DNA of 64,000 bases from assembly GCF_017894365.1 (NCBI RefSeq), contig NZ_CP059467.1, forward strand, positions 3,782,001 through 3,846,000. Reading direction: 5' to 3'. Each line of letters opens with the position of its first letter. Position 1 is the first letter of the stretch. This document shows positions 42,979 through 50,702 of this stretch, one piece after another. This DNA is from Aromatoleum bremense (GTDB taxonomy: Bacteria > Pseudomonadota > Gammaproteobacteria > Burkholderiales > Rhodocyclaceae). Made by a program: the position numbers and the translations under genes. The notes beneath the pieces were generated by a model that had not been told where the DNA came from, did not search any database, and saw only the letters and a program-made list of their open reading frames with translations.

Positions 42979-43625
42979 ACCGTGATCAGGCCGCTGCGCA
43001 CGGCGATCAGCGCGAGTTCGGCGGCATTGGTGGCGTTGAGCTTCTGCTTGATGTGGTAGAGATGCGTGCCGATGGTGCTCGGGCTGAGCTTGTGGGTGGT
43101 GGCGACCTGGTTCACCGAGTTGCCCTGCGCCAGTTGCAGGAAGACGGCGAATTCCTTGTCGGTGAGGGCGTCGGCCGGATCGCCGTTGCCGCCGAACTGG
43201 GCCAGCGCCAGTTGCGGCGCCAGTTCCGGGTCCACGTAACGCTGACCGCGTGCGATCCGCGCCACGGCCCGCACCAGTTCCTGCGGCTGGGCGCGCTTGG
43301 ACAGGTAGCCGGTGGCGCCGGTGCGCAGTGCGCGCAGCGGAATCTGCGCATCCTCGTGGGCGGAGAGCATCAGCACACGGGCATCGGGGCTGCGCGCGAG
43401 CAGGCGTTCGAGCGCGGCGAGCCCGCCGATGCCGGGCATCGACACGTCCATCAGCAAGGCATCGGGGCGGTGTTCGGCGAAGGCCGTGAGCGCCGCCTCG
43501 CCGCTGTCGGCTTCGGCGACCACGTGCGCGCCGGCGCCTTCGAGCAGCATGCGAAAACCCATGCGGACGACGGCGTGGTCGTCGGCGAGGATGAGGCGGA
43601 GGTTTTCAAGCGGTGCGCAGGCCAT
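42975..43625 (-). CDS. Response regulator, NarL/LuxR family
   Basis: A 216-residue regulator. The receiver has acidic pair DD (LILADDHAVV), phospho-Asp in LLMDVSMPG, Thr/Ser in VLMLSAHED and Lys in GYLSKRA. The C-terminal LuxR helix-turn-helix reads LTDKEFAVFLQLAQGNSVNQVATTHKLSPSTIGTHLYHIKQKL. It overlaps the kinase gene by 20 nt and the NosR-like gene by 4 nt. Similar pairs (ExaD-ExaE, and others) control quinoprotein ethanol oxidation in Pseudomonas, which fits this place. Confidence 0.92.
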   Translation of the reverse strand: MACAPLENLRLILADDHAVVRMGFRMLLEGAGAHVVAEADSGEAALTAFAEHRPDALLMDVSMPGIGGLAALERLLARSPDARVLMLSAHEDAQIPLRALRTGATGYLSKRAQPQELVRAVARIARGQRYVDPELAPQLALAQFGGNGDPADALTDKEFAVFLQLAQGNSVNQVATTHKLSPSTIGTHLYHIKQKLNATNAAELALIAVRSGLITV

Positions 43626-44985
43626 CGGGGAGTTCCTCGCAAGGTGGGTTTTTCGGTAGATGCGCGCTCACGCGCAGGCCGCCGCCGGGCGGCGTGTCGA
43701 GGCGCAGCTCGCCGCGCCATTCGGCGACGCGCTCCTTCATGCCGGCGAGCCCGAAGCGTCCGGCGCCGGCTTCGGCCGCCAGGCCGCGACCGTTGTCGCA
43801 GACTTCGAGCGCGACCGCATCGGGCTTGAACTCCAGGCGTACTTCGACGTGCGAAGCGCCGGCATGGCGGGCGACGTTGGTGAGACTTTCCTGCAGCAGG
43901 CGCAGCACGGTGAGCCCGAGCGCCTCGTCGGTTGCTGCCCCCGGCGGCGAGGTGACGCAGTCGACGCGGATATGCGGATGGTGGCCGGACCACAGGCGGC
44001 AGTAGTCGGCCACCGCGCGGTCGAGCTGGCCGCTGCCATCCGCGCTGGCCGGACGCAGGCGCTGCAGGATCGCGCGCACGCCGTCCTGCATCTGGCCGGT
44101 CATTGCGAGGATCGCCTGCGCGCTGCCGTAAATCTGCGGCTGGTCTTCGCAGCGCTGCAGGATCGCGCCGGAGATCGCGCGCACTGCGGTGATCGCCTGG
44201 CCGAGCTCGTCGTGCAGCTCGCGCGCGATCACGCGCCGCTCCTCCGCGAGGCGTGCCTGCACGGCGCGCGCAAACGCCTGGTCCTGTTCCAGCCGCAGGT
44301 TCTGCGCGCGCGCCTGGTCGAGGGTATCGGCAAGACGGTTGTAGCTGCCGGCGAGGCGGTCGAGTTCGATGACACGGTAGCCCGGCAGGCGGATATCGAA
44401 GCGGCCGTCGGCGCCGCGTGCAAGGGCCGCATCGATGCGGGCGAGCGGGGCGAGCGCGCGGTTCAGCGCCAGCCGTGCGGCGAGCGCGACGAGCAACAGC
44501 AGCGCCAGCGCCGAGCCCAGCCCGGTGCTGAGGTCGTCCCAGGCGTCGAGGATCGCGCGCGAGGCGTCCGGGCGCAGCACGATGCGCTGATCGCCGGCAT
44601 CGAAGTAGCGCGGGGCCACGGCCGGCGCGAGCCAGTCGGCAAACCACTCGGGCGCGAAGCGGCCGGCCTTGTAGGTCGGCTCGGGCGATAGGTACCTGCG
44701 CACGCCGTCGGCCGCGATCACTTCGAGCTGATTGGCGCGCAGGCGCCCGACCGCGCGCAGATGCGCCATCAGCCGCACCGGCCCGTCGGTGGGGTCGCGC
44801 AGGGTTTCGGACACCAGCACGTCGATCCACTGCTGCGCGACATGGCTTGCGGCCTGGACTTCCTCGTGGATCGCCCGGCGCGTCTCGCGCACCCACCACC
44901 CGGCGCCCGCAAGCATGATCAGCGCGAGCGTGGCGATCAGCGCAAGGCCCACACGGGTGCCGAGCGTTGTGGACTTAGCGTGCAT
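43606..44985 (-). CDS. Sensor histidine kinase, HisKA_3 (NarX/UhpB) type
   Basis: A 459-residue inner-membrane kinase. Membrane segment 14-32 (GLALIATLALIMLAGAGWW), periplasmic sensor of about 130 residues, second membrane segment about 168-188, HAMP-like linker. The dimerisation/phosphate helix has RVIARELHDELGQAITAV (His), then N-box ESLTNVARHAGA and G-box DNGRGL…GRFGLAGMKERV. It is first in the operon with the response regulator and NosR-like gene. An insertion element lies between it and a perfect sigma-54 promoter 1.8 kb upstream. Confidence 0.92.
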   Translation of the reverse strand: MHAKSTTLGTRVGLALIATLALIMLAGAGWWVRETRRAIHEEVQAASHVAQQWIDVLVSETLRDPTDGPVRLMAHLRAVGRLRANQLEVIAADGVRRYLSPEPTYKAGRFAPEWFADWLAPAVAPRYFDAGDQRIVLRPDASRAILDAWDDLSTGLGSALALLLLVALAARLALNRALAPLARIDAALARGADGRFDIRLPGYRVIELDRLAGSYNRLADTLDQARAQNLRLEQDQAFARAVQARLAEERRVIARELHDELGQAITAVRAISGAILQRCEDQPQIYGSAQAILAMTGQMQDGVRAILQRLRPASADGSGQLDRAVADYCRLWSGHHPHIRVDCVTSPPGAATDEALGLTVLRLLQESLTNVARHAGASHVEVRLEFKPDAVALEVCDNGRGLAAEAGAGRFGLAGMKERVAEWRGELRLDTPPGGGLRVSAHLPKNPPCEELPDGLRTA

Positions 44986-45202
44986 CGCCAGCGCCCCGGC
45001 CTGCCGGTTCGGCGGCGGGAAAGCGATGCGCGACCGGGCGGCGATACGCCTCCCCGGACTCGGAGTTTGTGAATCTTTCGTTCGCAGGACCGATTAGACG
45101 CGCGAGCGAGGTTGACGCCGTTTTGCTTGGCGCGAGAGGTTTTTTGCATCATTTGTAGCGCTATCGACCGTTCATTTGGCGTTTTTCCCCATTTTTCGCC
45201 CC
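44986..45202. other. Gap between transposase and kinase operon
   Basis: 217 bp with AT-rich patches on the side nearer the transposase. It should hold the current promoter of the kinase operon and the left end of the insertion element. I could identify neither with confidence. Confidence 0.3.
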
Positions 45203-46504
45203 TTAAACCCCGATTCCGGGAACTGCGGACGCACCTGTCCCTAGCCCGAGCAATTCCGGTGCGAGGCTGACCATGCGCATCAGGTTGTGCGCCAAAGCAA
45301 AGATCAGCATCACACACTTGACCTTCGCCAGACCCCGCACCCGGAACTGCTGCAGGCCGCGGTTGCGGCTGTGCGCATTGACGCATTCGGCCGTCGCCGC
45401 TCGCCGCTTGTAAATGACCTTGGCCTCGTCCGTGCCCATCCGCTGCCGCCAGGCCGCCACCGCTTCGCTGTCGCTGGCCTTCGCCTGGTGCGGATCGACC
45501 GCCTTGTCCTTGGGTTGCGGCACCGGCCCATAAACGACGGTGCTTTGGCTCGCCTGCTCGATCTGCTCGTGCCCGACGTAGCCGCCATCGACCAACCAAG
45601 CTTCGGGCAGCTGACCGCAGCGCGCGGTGACCTGCTCGATCATCGGCACCATCTGCCCTTGGTCGCTGCCGACGGTGGCCACCTCGACCCCCACGATCAC
45701 CAGCGAGTCGGCGTCGCTCGCCAGTTGCGGGTTGTACGCCGGCCGAAAGCCGCCGTCGCCCATCTTCATCACCGTCGCTTCGGCATCGGTCATCGACGCG
45801 CGCGCCTGGTCGGGGTTTTTGCCTTGCCGCTGCTTGATCGCTTCGATCTCGGGCAGCCGCGCCAGCGCCTTCTCAAGACGCGCTTCACGCTCTTTCGCCG
45901 CCCGTAGCCGGGCCGCTTCCCGCGCCCGTTCGGCCTGCGCCGGGTCCGCCTCCGCCTCGGCTTTGAGCCGCGCCACGGCCGCGCGCGCCGCCTCCAGGTA
46001 GCCTTCGAGCTTCTCCTTGCGGCGAAACGAGCCCGCCCCGGCGCTCGCCCGCACCCGCATCCCGTCCTGCGCCACCTGTTTGAGCTTGACCACCCCGGCC
46101 GCCATCAGGCTGGCGATGCTCACACTCAGCAACTCGTCCAGCCCTTCGCCCTGATCCTTGCGAAAGTCCGAAAGGGTGTGGTGATTGACCTGAACACCGC
46201 CGCACAACCAGCGGTAGGCGTCATGCGATTCGAGCAGCCGTGACACCGCCCGCGCGCTGCCCACCCCGTCGAGCGTGGCGTACAACCACAGCGCCAGCAA
46301 AATCTCCGGCGCGATTGCCGAGCGGCCCACCCCGCCATCGACCGCACGAATCCCGGCGTAGAACCGTGACAGGTCTTGCCGCTCGACGTACGCCCACACC
46401 AGGCGCGCCCGATGCCCCTCCGGCAGCAGTGACTCCAGGTCACTCGCCCGAAACTCCATCTGCCCCCGGTTGGGCCGCAGCACCCGTGCTCGCGTCTTCG
46501 TCAT
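45203..46504 (-). CDS. IS1182-type transposase
   Basis: A 433-residue DDE transposase. N-terminal QMEFRASDLESLLPEGHRARLVWAYVE and LSDFRKDQGEGLDELL are typical. Catalytic residues are probably in QDGMRVRASAG, AWLVDGGYVGHEQI and AECVNAHSRNRGLQQF. A long Ala/Arg/Lys-rich coiled segment (about 170-225) is inserted, as usual for the family. The frame is intact, so the copy may be active. Terminal inverted repeats and target duplication could not be fixed by eye, so only the gene is delimited. Confidence 0.88.
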   Translation of the reverse strand: MTKTRARVLRPNRGQMEFRASDLESLLPEGHRARLVWAYVERQDLSRFYAGIRAVDGGVGRSAIAPEILLALWLYATLDGVGSARAVSRLLESHDAYRWLCGGVQVNHHTLSDFRKDQGEGLDELLSVSIASLMAAGVVKLKQVAQDGMRVRASAGAGSFRRKEKLEGYLEAARAAVARLKAEAEADPAQAERAREAARLRAAKEREARLEKALARLPEIEAIKQRQGKNPDQARASMTDAEATVMKMGDGGFRPAYNPQLASDADSLVIVGVEVATVGSDQGQMVPMIEQVTARCGQLPEAWLVDGGYVGHEQIEQASQSTVVYGPVPQPKDKAVDPHQAKASDSEAVAAWRQRMGTDEAKVIYKRRAATAECVNAHSRNRGLQQFRVRGLAKVKCVMLIFALAHNLMRMVSLAPELLGLGTGASAVPGIGV

Positions 46505-46571
46505 CGGCGCAAATCCAGACCTCGTAGCAAGACCTGATTATACCAAAGACATATAACTGGCCGGGGATTTT

Positions 46572-46718
46572 TCACAGCCTCTCGGCCCGGCGGCGGAACT
46601 GCGGCGGCATCGGGAGGGCAGGCATTTCAATCGCGGCGCGTCCTGCGCGGTGCATGCGCCGACAACGGCGACCGACTCGAAGGCCATGATTCGTCCGCAC
46701 CAAACTGACAATCAACAT
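46572..46718 (-). CDS. Doubtful small ORF behind the leftward sigma-54 promoter
   Basis: ATG at 46718 with GGAGGGG upstream, 48 residues, basic (MLIVSLVRTNHGLRVGRR to RRRAERL). It is the first frame behind the leftward promoter and could be a leader or the stump of a gene cut by the insertion element. No family is recognised and it may be chance. Confidence 0.25.
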   Translation of the reverse strand: MLIVSLVRTNHGLRVGRRCRRMHRAGRAAIEMPALPMPPQFRRRAERL

Positions 46719-46765
46719 GAAATCCCCTCCGCCGGGCGCGGGACGCTGCGCTATGACCAGCTTTC

Positions 46766-46781
46766 AGCAAGGCCTGTGCCA
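46766..46781 (-). promoter_or_regulatory. Perfect leftward sigma-54 promoter
   Basis: On the minus strand TGGCACAGGCCTTGCT matches the consensus at all fixed positions. It points at the IS1182-type transposase and, beyond it, the kinase-regulator-NosR operon, which it probably served before the insertion. Confidence 0.85.
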
Positions 46782-46822
46782 TGACAGTGAAGCGGCGGAC
46801 CGGGACTCGCGGACATCAGTAC

Positions 46823-46839
46823 TGCTCCAAAACGGAACG
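46823..46839. promoter_or_regulatory. Shared activator site (UAS) of the quinoprotein gene
   Basis: TGCTCCAAAACGGAACG is the same inverted repeat, with one change, as at 26975-26991. It is 82 bp upstream of the rightward -24 box and about 40 bp from the leftward promoter, so one bound activator could serve both. Confidence 0.65.
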
Positions 46840-46921
46840 AGTGCTGTCATTCGTTACAGGTTTACTGCAAGTAGTGCATGCGCTTATGGTCGGGAATACC
46901 TATTTTGATATATGCCTGTCG

Positions 46922-46937
46922 ATGGCATGGCCCTTGC
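46922..46937 (+). promoter_or_regulatory. Sigma-54 promoter of the quinoprotein alcohol dehydrogenase
   Basis: TGGCATGGCCCTTGCG fits the consensus at all but two fixed positions, GG and GC ten bases apart, 79 bp before the ATG. Confidence 0.78.
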
Positions 46938-47016
46938 GGGAATGGCTGTCGAACCGGACGAACCTGTCCGGGGGCGTTCCCGAACAAAACGACCAGAAAT
47001 GCAAGGAGGAAGGTAA

Positions 47017-48810
47017 ATGAAGCAGATCCGGAAAAACACACGGGGGCCCGTCGCCGCCACGGTTCTCGCGCTCGCTCTCGCGGGCGTCGGAGCCGCACAG
47101 GCGAAGGAAGTGACCGATGCGGACATCCTGAACGACGACACGCTCACCACGCAGGTGGTCACGCACGGCCTCGGCACGAAAGGGCAGCGCTTCAGCCCGC
47201 TGACGCAGATCAACCCGGAGACGGTCAAGAATCTCGTGCCGGTGTGGTCGTTCTCGTTCGGTGGCGAAAAGCAGCGCGGGCAGCAGTCGCAGCCGATCGT
47301 CCACGACGGCAAGATGTTCGTCACCGCGTCCTACAGCCGCATCTTCGCGCTCGACGTCAAGACCGGCGAGAAGCTGTGGAAGTACGAGCATCGCCTGCCC
47401 GACGGCATCATGCCGTGCTGTGACGTCGTCAACCGCGGTGCCGCAATCTATGGCGACCTGGTGATCTTCGGCACGCTCGACGCGCAGCTCGTCGCGCTGA
47501 ACAAGGACACCGGCAAGGTCGTGTGGAAGGAGAAGATCGAGGACTACAAGGCCGGCTACTCTTTCACTGCGGCGCCGCAGATCGTCAAGGGCATGGTCAT
47601 CACCGGTAACTCCGGCGGCGAATTCGGCATCGTCGGCCGCGTCGACGCGCGCGACGCCAAGACCGGCAAGCTGGTGTGGACGCGGCCGGTCGTCGAAGGC
47701 CACATGGGTTTCAAGTACGATGCGGCCGGCAAAGAGGTCGAGAACGGCATCTCGGGCAAGACCAACGCGACCTGGCCGGGCGACCTGTGGAAAACCGGCG
47801 GCGCCGCACCGTGGCTGTCGGCCTACTACGATCCGGACGTCAACCTGATCTTCATCGGCACCGGCAACCCGTCGCCGTGGAACAGCTGGCTGCGCCCGGG
47901 CGACAACCTGTATTCATCCTCGACGGTCGCGATCGATCCGGATACCGGCAAGATCGTCTGGCACTACCAGACCACGCCGCACGACGGCTGGGACTATGAC
48001 GGCGTCAACGAATTCGTGTCCTTCGAATACAAGGATCCGAAGACCGGCAAGACGGTCAAGGCCGGCGGCAAGGCCGACCGCAACGGCTTCTTCTTCGTCA
48101 ATGACCGCACCAACGGCAAGCTGCTGAACGCCTTCCCGTTCGTCAAGCAGATCGACTGGGCGAAGGGCATCGACCTCAAGACCGGACGGCCGATCTACGA
48201 TGACACGAAGCGTCCCGGCAACCCGTTCACCGAAGGCGGCGGCGACGGCAAGAAAGGCACGACCGTGCTCAACGCGCCGTCCTTCCTCGGCGGCAAGAAC
48301 CAGATGCCGATGGCGTTCAGCCCGAAGACCGGCTACTTCTACGTGCCGGCCAACGAATGGGCGATGGACATCTGGAACGAGCCGGTGTCGTACAAGCGCG
48401 GCGCGGCTTACCTCGGCGCAGGCTTCACGATCAAGCCGCTGCACGACGATTACATCGGCGCGCTGCGCGCGGTCGACCCGGTCAGCGGCAAGATCGTCTG
48501 GGAAGTCAAGAACAACGCGCCGCTGTGGGGCGGCGTGCTGACGACCGGCGGCAACCTGGTGTTCTACGGCACGCCGGAAGGCTATCTGAAGGCGGTCGAC
48601 GCGACCACCGGCGCCGAGGCGTGGAAGTTCCAGACCGGTTCCGGGATCATCGCCCCGCCGATCACCTGGGATGACAACGGCGAACAGTATGTCGCGGTCG
48701 TGTCGGGCTGGGGCGGCGCGGTGCCGCTGTGGGGCGGCGACGTCGCCAAGCGCGTGAACTTCCTCGAGCAGGGCGGTTCGGTGTGGGTGTTCAAGCTGCA
48801 CAAATCCTGA
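47017..48810 (+). CDS. PQQ-dependent alcohol dehydrogenase, probably lanthanide type
   Basis: A 597-residue periplasmic type I quinoprotein that oxidises alcohols and gives electrons to cytochrome c550. Signal peptide 1-29 (AAQA-KEVT). PQQ-site landmarks: vicinal Cys134-Cys135 ([11 protein letters not shown]), Glu202 (GGEFG), Asn284 (GTGNPSPWN) and catalytic Asp326 in [11 protein letters not shown]. Residue 328, two after the catalytic Asp, is Asp, as in XoxF and PedH where it binds a lanthanide. Calcium enzymes have Ala or Ser there. No haem c motif. The ATG has AGGAGGAAGGTAA upstream. A sigma-54 promoter and activator site precede it. Confidence 0.93.
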   Translation: MKQIRKNTRGPVAATVLALALAGVGAAQAKEVTDADILNDDTLTTQVVTHGLGTKGQRFSPLTQINPETVKNLVPVWSFSFGGEKQRGQQSQPIVHDGKMFVTASYSRIFALDVKTGEKLWKYEHRLPDGIMPCCDVVNRGAAIYGDLVIFGTLDAQLVALNKDTGKVVWKEKIEDYKAGYSFTAAPQIVKGMVITGNSGGEFGIVGRVDARDAKTGKLVWTRPVVEGHMGFKYDAAGKEVENGISGKTNATWPGDLWKTGGAAPWLSAYYDPDVNLIFIGTGNPSPWNSWLRPGDNLYSSSTVAIDPDTGKIVWHYQTTPHDGWDYDGVNEFVSFEYKDPKTGKTVKAGGKADRNGFFFVNDRTNGKLLNAFPFVKQIDWAKGIDLKTGRPIYDDTKRPGNPFTEGGGDGKKGTTVLNAPSFLGGKNQMPMAFSPKTGYFYVPANEWAMDIWNEPVSYKRGAAYLGAGFTIKPLHDDYIGALRAVDPVSGKIVWEVKNNAPLWGGVLTTGGNLVFYGTPEGYLKAVDATTGAEAWKFQTGSGIIAPPITWDDNGEQYVAVVSGWGGAVPLWGGDVAKRVNFLEQGGSVWVFKLHKS

Positions 48811-48855
48811 TGCACTGACCGGCCGGCAGCAACGGCCGAAATCCGGGCGAGCGGT

Positions 48856-48887
48856 GGCGGCACCTGCGTTGTCACGCAAGTGCCGCC
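48856..48887. terminator. Hairpin after the quinoprotein gene
   Basis: GGCGGCACCTGCGT (48856-48869) and ACGCAAGTGCCGCC (48874-48887) pair with one mismatch across a 4-nt loop. There is no T run, so it is a terminator of the non-canonical kind or an mRNA-stabilising hairpin. Confidence 0.55.
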
Positions 48888-48930
48888 TGTGCAACGGCCT
48901 CGCCGCATCGATGCCGGGAGGAACGGTGAG

Positions 48931-49896
48931 ATGGATGAGAACCGACTCGTCGCACGGTTGATTCTTGTTTTCGCGATGCTGATCGCGATCGCTGCTCTGT
49001 CCCGTGCGCCCGCTGCCGGGGCTGCAGAAGCTCCGGGCGGCGTGACGATTCTCGTCGAAGGCGAGGGGTGGGGCTCAGCCGATCGCGAGGAGATCGAAAC
49101 ACTGCTCCGTGCCGTCGCCGACGAGTTGATCAGCCGCCGCGGGGGTGTGCTCGATCAGCCGATCCTGGTCACGCATGCTCCCGGTAGCCCGGTGACCCTC
49201 TATGAAAGGGGAGGCGCCGGCGAATACCAGATACGGCTGTCGGCGCGCAACCGGAGCTGGGCGCAATACGCGTACCAGTTCGGACATGAGCTGTGCCACA
49301 TCATGTCGAACTTCGCGGGCGCCGCCGGCGTCGCGGGGCGCAAGCGCAACCAGTGGTTCGAAGAGGCGGTTTGCGAAGCCGCGGGCCTTTACGCGCTTCG
49401 CAGCATGGCAACCCGCTGGCAGACCGACGCGCCCTATTCGGGCTGGAAAGATTACGCTGCGGCGCTGCGCGGCTATGCGGACCGCCTTGTCGCCGAGCCG
49501 CATCGCCGTTTGCCCGGAGGTGTTTCGCCGGGCCGGTGGTTGCATGCGAAGCTCGATGTCCTCGCGCGCGACCCGTACCGCCGCGACGACAACGAGGTCG
49601 TCGCGAACCTGTTGCTGCCCTTGTTCGAACGGGCTCCCGAGCACTGGGCTGCGCTTCGCTACCTGAATCTGCATCCGGCCGACGCCACCGTCGACCTGTC
49701 ACGGTACTTGCGCCACTGGCGCAGCAACGCGCCGCGCGAGCACCGGCAATTCATCGACGAGGTGACGAGCGAACTCGGCCTTGGTGGCCTCCCGGATCTT
49801 CGCGACGTGCAACCCTCTACCGCAATCGCTGCGGCTGACGACCCGCCGCGTCCGGCCGGCGTTCAGGCCGGCAGCGCAGGTCCGCTCCCGCAATGA
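48931..49896 (+). CDS. Secreted HExxH metalloprotease-like protein
   Basis: A 321-residue exported protein. Signal peptide (ARLILVFAMLIAIAALSRAPAAGAA). The mature part has FGHELCHIMSNF (HExxH, zinc ligands and catalytic Glu) and WFEEAVCEAAGLYAL about 35 residues later, where a Glu could be the third zinc ligand, as in gluzincins. Substrate unknown. It starts with ATG at 48931 after GGAGGAACGG, 120 bp behind the quinoprotein gene, and may be in its regulon. Family name not recognised. Confidence 0.7.
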   Translation: MDENRLVARLILVFAMLIAIAALSRAPAAGAAEAPGGVTILVEGEGWGSADREEIETLLRAVADELISRRGGVLDQPILVTHAPGSPVTLYERGGAGEYQIRLSARNRSWAQYAYQFGHELCHIMSNFAGAAGVAGRKRNQWFEEAVCEAAGLYALRSMATRWQTDAPYSGWKDYAAALRGYADRLVAEPHRRLPGGVSPGRWLHAKLDVLARDPYRRDDNEVVANLLLPLFERAPEHWAALRYLNLHPADATVDLSRYLRHWRSNAPREHRQFIDEVTSELGLGGLPDLRDVQPSTAIAAADDPPRPAGVQAGSAGPLPQ

Positions 49897-49944
49897 AGTT
49901 CGCGAGCACGCCCGCCCGGGATGCAGGCAACGCGCGGGGTAGCG

Positions 49945-50250
49945 TCAGTGGAAACCGGCCGAATCGCGGTCTGCGATCGCGTTTCTCATGCGAATCTCAA
50001 ACCCCAGTCGCTGGACGTAGCGATCGAGATCGCGGTCGCCCACCGAGCTTCCGCGCGGACCTTCCTCGCCGGGAACGTCGCCGGGCCGTCCGAACACGCC
50101 CGCGTCCTGTTTGAGTTCCACCCGTTCTTGCACTGCCCGCGCCTGCTCGTCGAAGGATTGATCCCTGACTTTGTCGGGGGCCGCCATGCTCGGCGGGACG
50201 ATCAGCGCCAGTGTTGCCATCGCTGCCAGGAAAGCTGATCTGGTGTTCAT
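49945..50250 (-). CDS. Small exported hypothetical protein
   Basis: A 101-residue protein with signal peptide MNTRSAFLAAMATLALIVPPSMA. The mature part is hydrophilic and rich in Asp, Arg and Gly (SVGDRDLDRYVQRLGFEIRM). ATG at 50250 with GGAGAAGGAAC upstream. It diverges from the TonB receptor gene. Family unknown. Confidence 0.6.
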   Translation of the reverse strand: MNTRSAFLAAMATLALIVPPSMAAPDKVRDQSFDEQARAVQERVELKQDAGVFGRPGDVPGEEGPRGSSVGDRDLDRYVQRLGFEIRMRNAIADRDSAGFH

Positions 50251-50702
50251 GTTCCTTCTCCGAATGCGTTGCTCCCTGGAGTTTCTGCTGGTTTGCGCCG
50301 AGTGTTTACGCTTCCAATATAGGTGTCCCCGGTGCGGATACAACGCTTGCTTCGAGGGTGAGTACCAGCCTTTGAACCCGATCGGAAGCGCCCCGGGGCG
50401 GCGTTGAGAATTGTGTGCGTTGCGGGGTGTGCGGAATGGCCGGCCTGGACCCGGGTGTCGCGGCCGGCGCCGGGGGTAGTCAGAATGGCATATACCTTGC
50501 GTGCACGACATTGACCCGCAAGTTCGGAATGGAACCTGCCGTCAGAAGCTCGATGCGACAGCGATTTCAAGCTGCCCAGGTTGGCGGTGAACCACGGACT
50601 CGTGGAGTTTCCGGCCTGCTGGGCACATTCGGGCCGGAGCGGGTCTTCGCTGCGTTCAACAACCCGTCGGGCACTACATCAACCAAGGTCGAGACAACGA
50701 GA
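50251..50702. other. Region between small exported protein and TonB receptor
   Basis: About 450 bp. It contains a TGCTCC half-site at 50270-50275 with GGAG 2 nt on, and a sigma-54 promoter at 50486-50501 (separate entry). An open frame joins the receptor gene from 50415, but its composition and the signal peptide further down argue that it is not translated. No RNA gene seen. Confidence 0.4.
50486..50501 (+). promoter_or_regulatory. Sigma-54 promoter of the TonB receptor gene
   Basis: TGGCATATACCTTGCG fits the consensus at all but two fixed positions, with GG-N10-GC kept. Confidence 0.65.

Larger units (their letters stand above)
46505..47016. other. Control region between transposase and quinoprotein gene
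   Basis: 512 bp. From left to right it holds the outer part of the insertion element (boundary not found), a doubtful 48-codon frame, a perfect leftward sigma-54 promoter, the inverted-repeat activator site and a rightward sigma-54 promoter. The two promoters are divergent and 140 bp apart, with the activator site between them. Confidence 0.6.

Noticed and set aside
37581..43059. Very long + strand frames (858 and 739 codons) opposite the PqqU-like and NosR-like genes
   Set aside because: Antisense to genes with strong family evidence; no start site, no motif.
44986..46600. Exact ends of the IS1182-type element
   Set aside because: Candidate ends (GTGAATCTTTC on the left and GTGAAAAATCC on the right) match too poorly to accept; comparison with other copies is needed.
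46572..46718. A pqqA-like precursor behind the leftward sigma-54 promoter
   Set aside because: The 48-residue frame lacks the Glu-x-x-x-Tyr core that PqqA must have.
50415..50702. Extension of the TonB receptor upstream of its signal peptide
   Set aside because: The added 96 residues before 50703 would bury the signal peptide, and the sigma-54 promoter lies inside this stretch.
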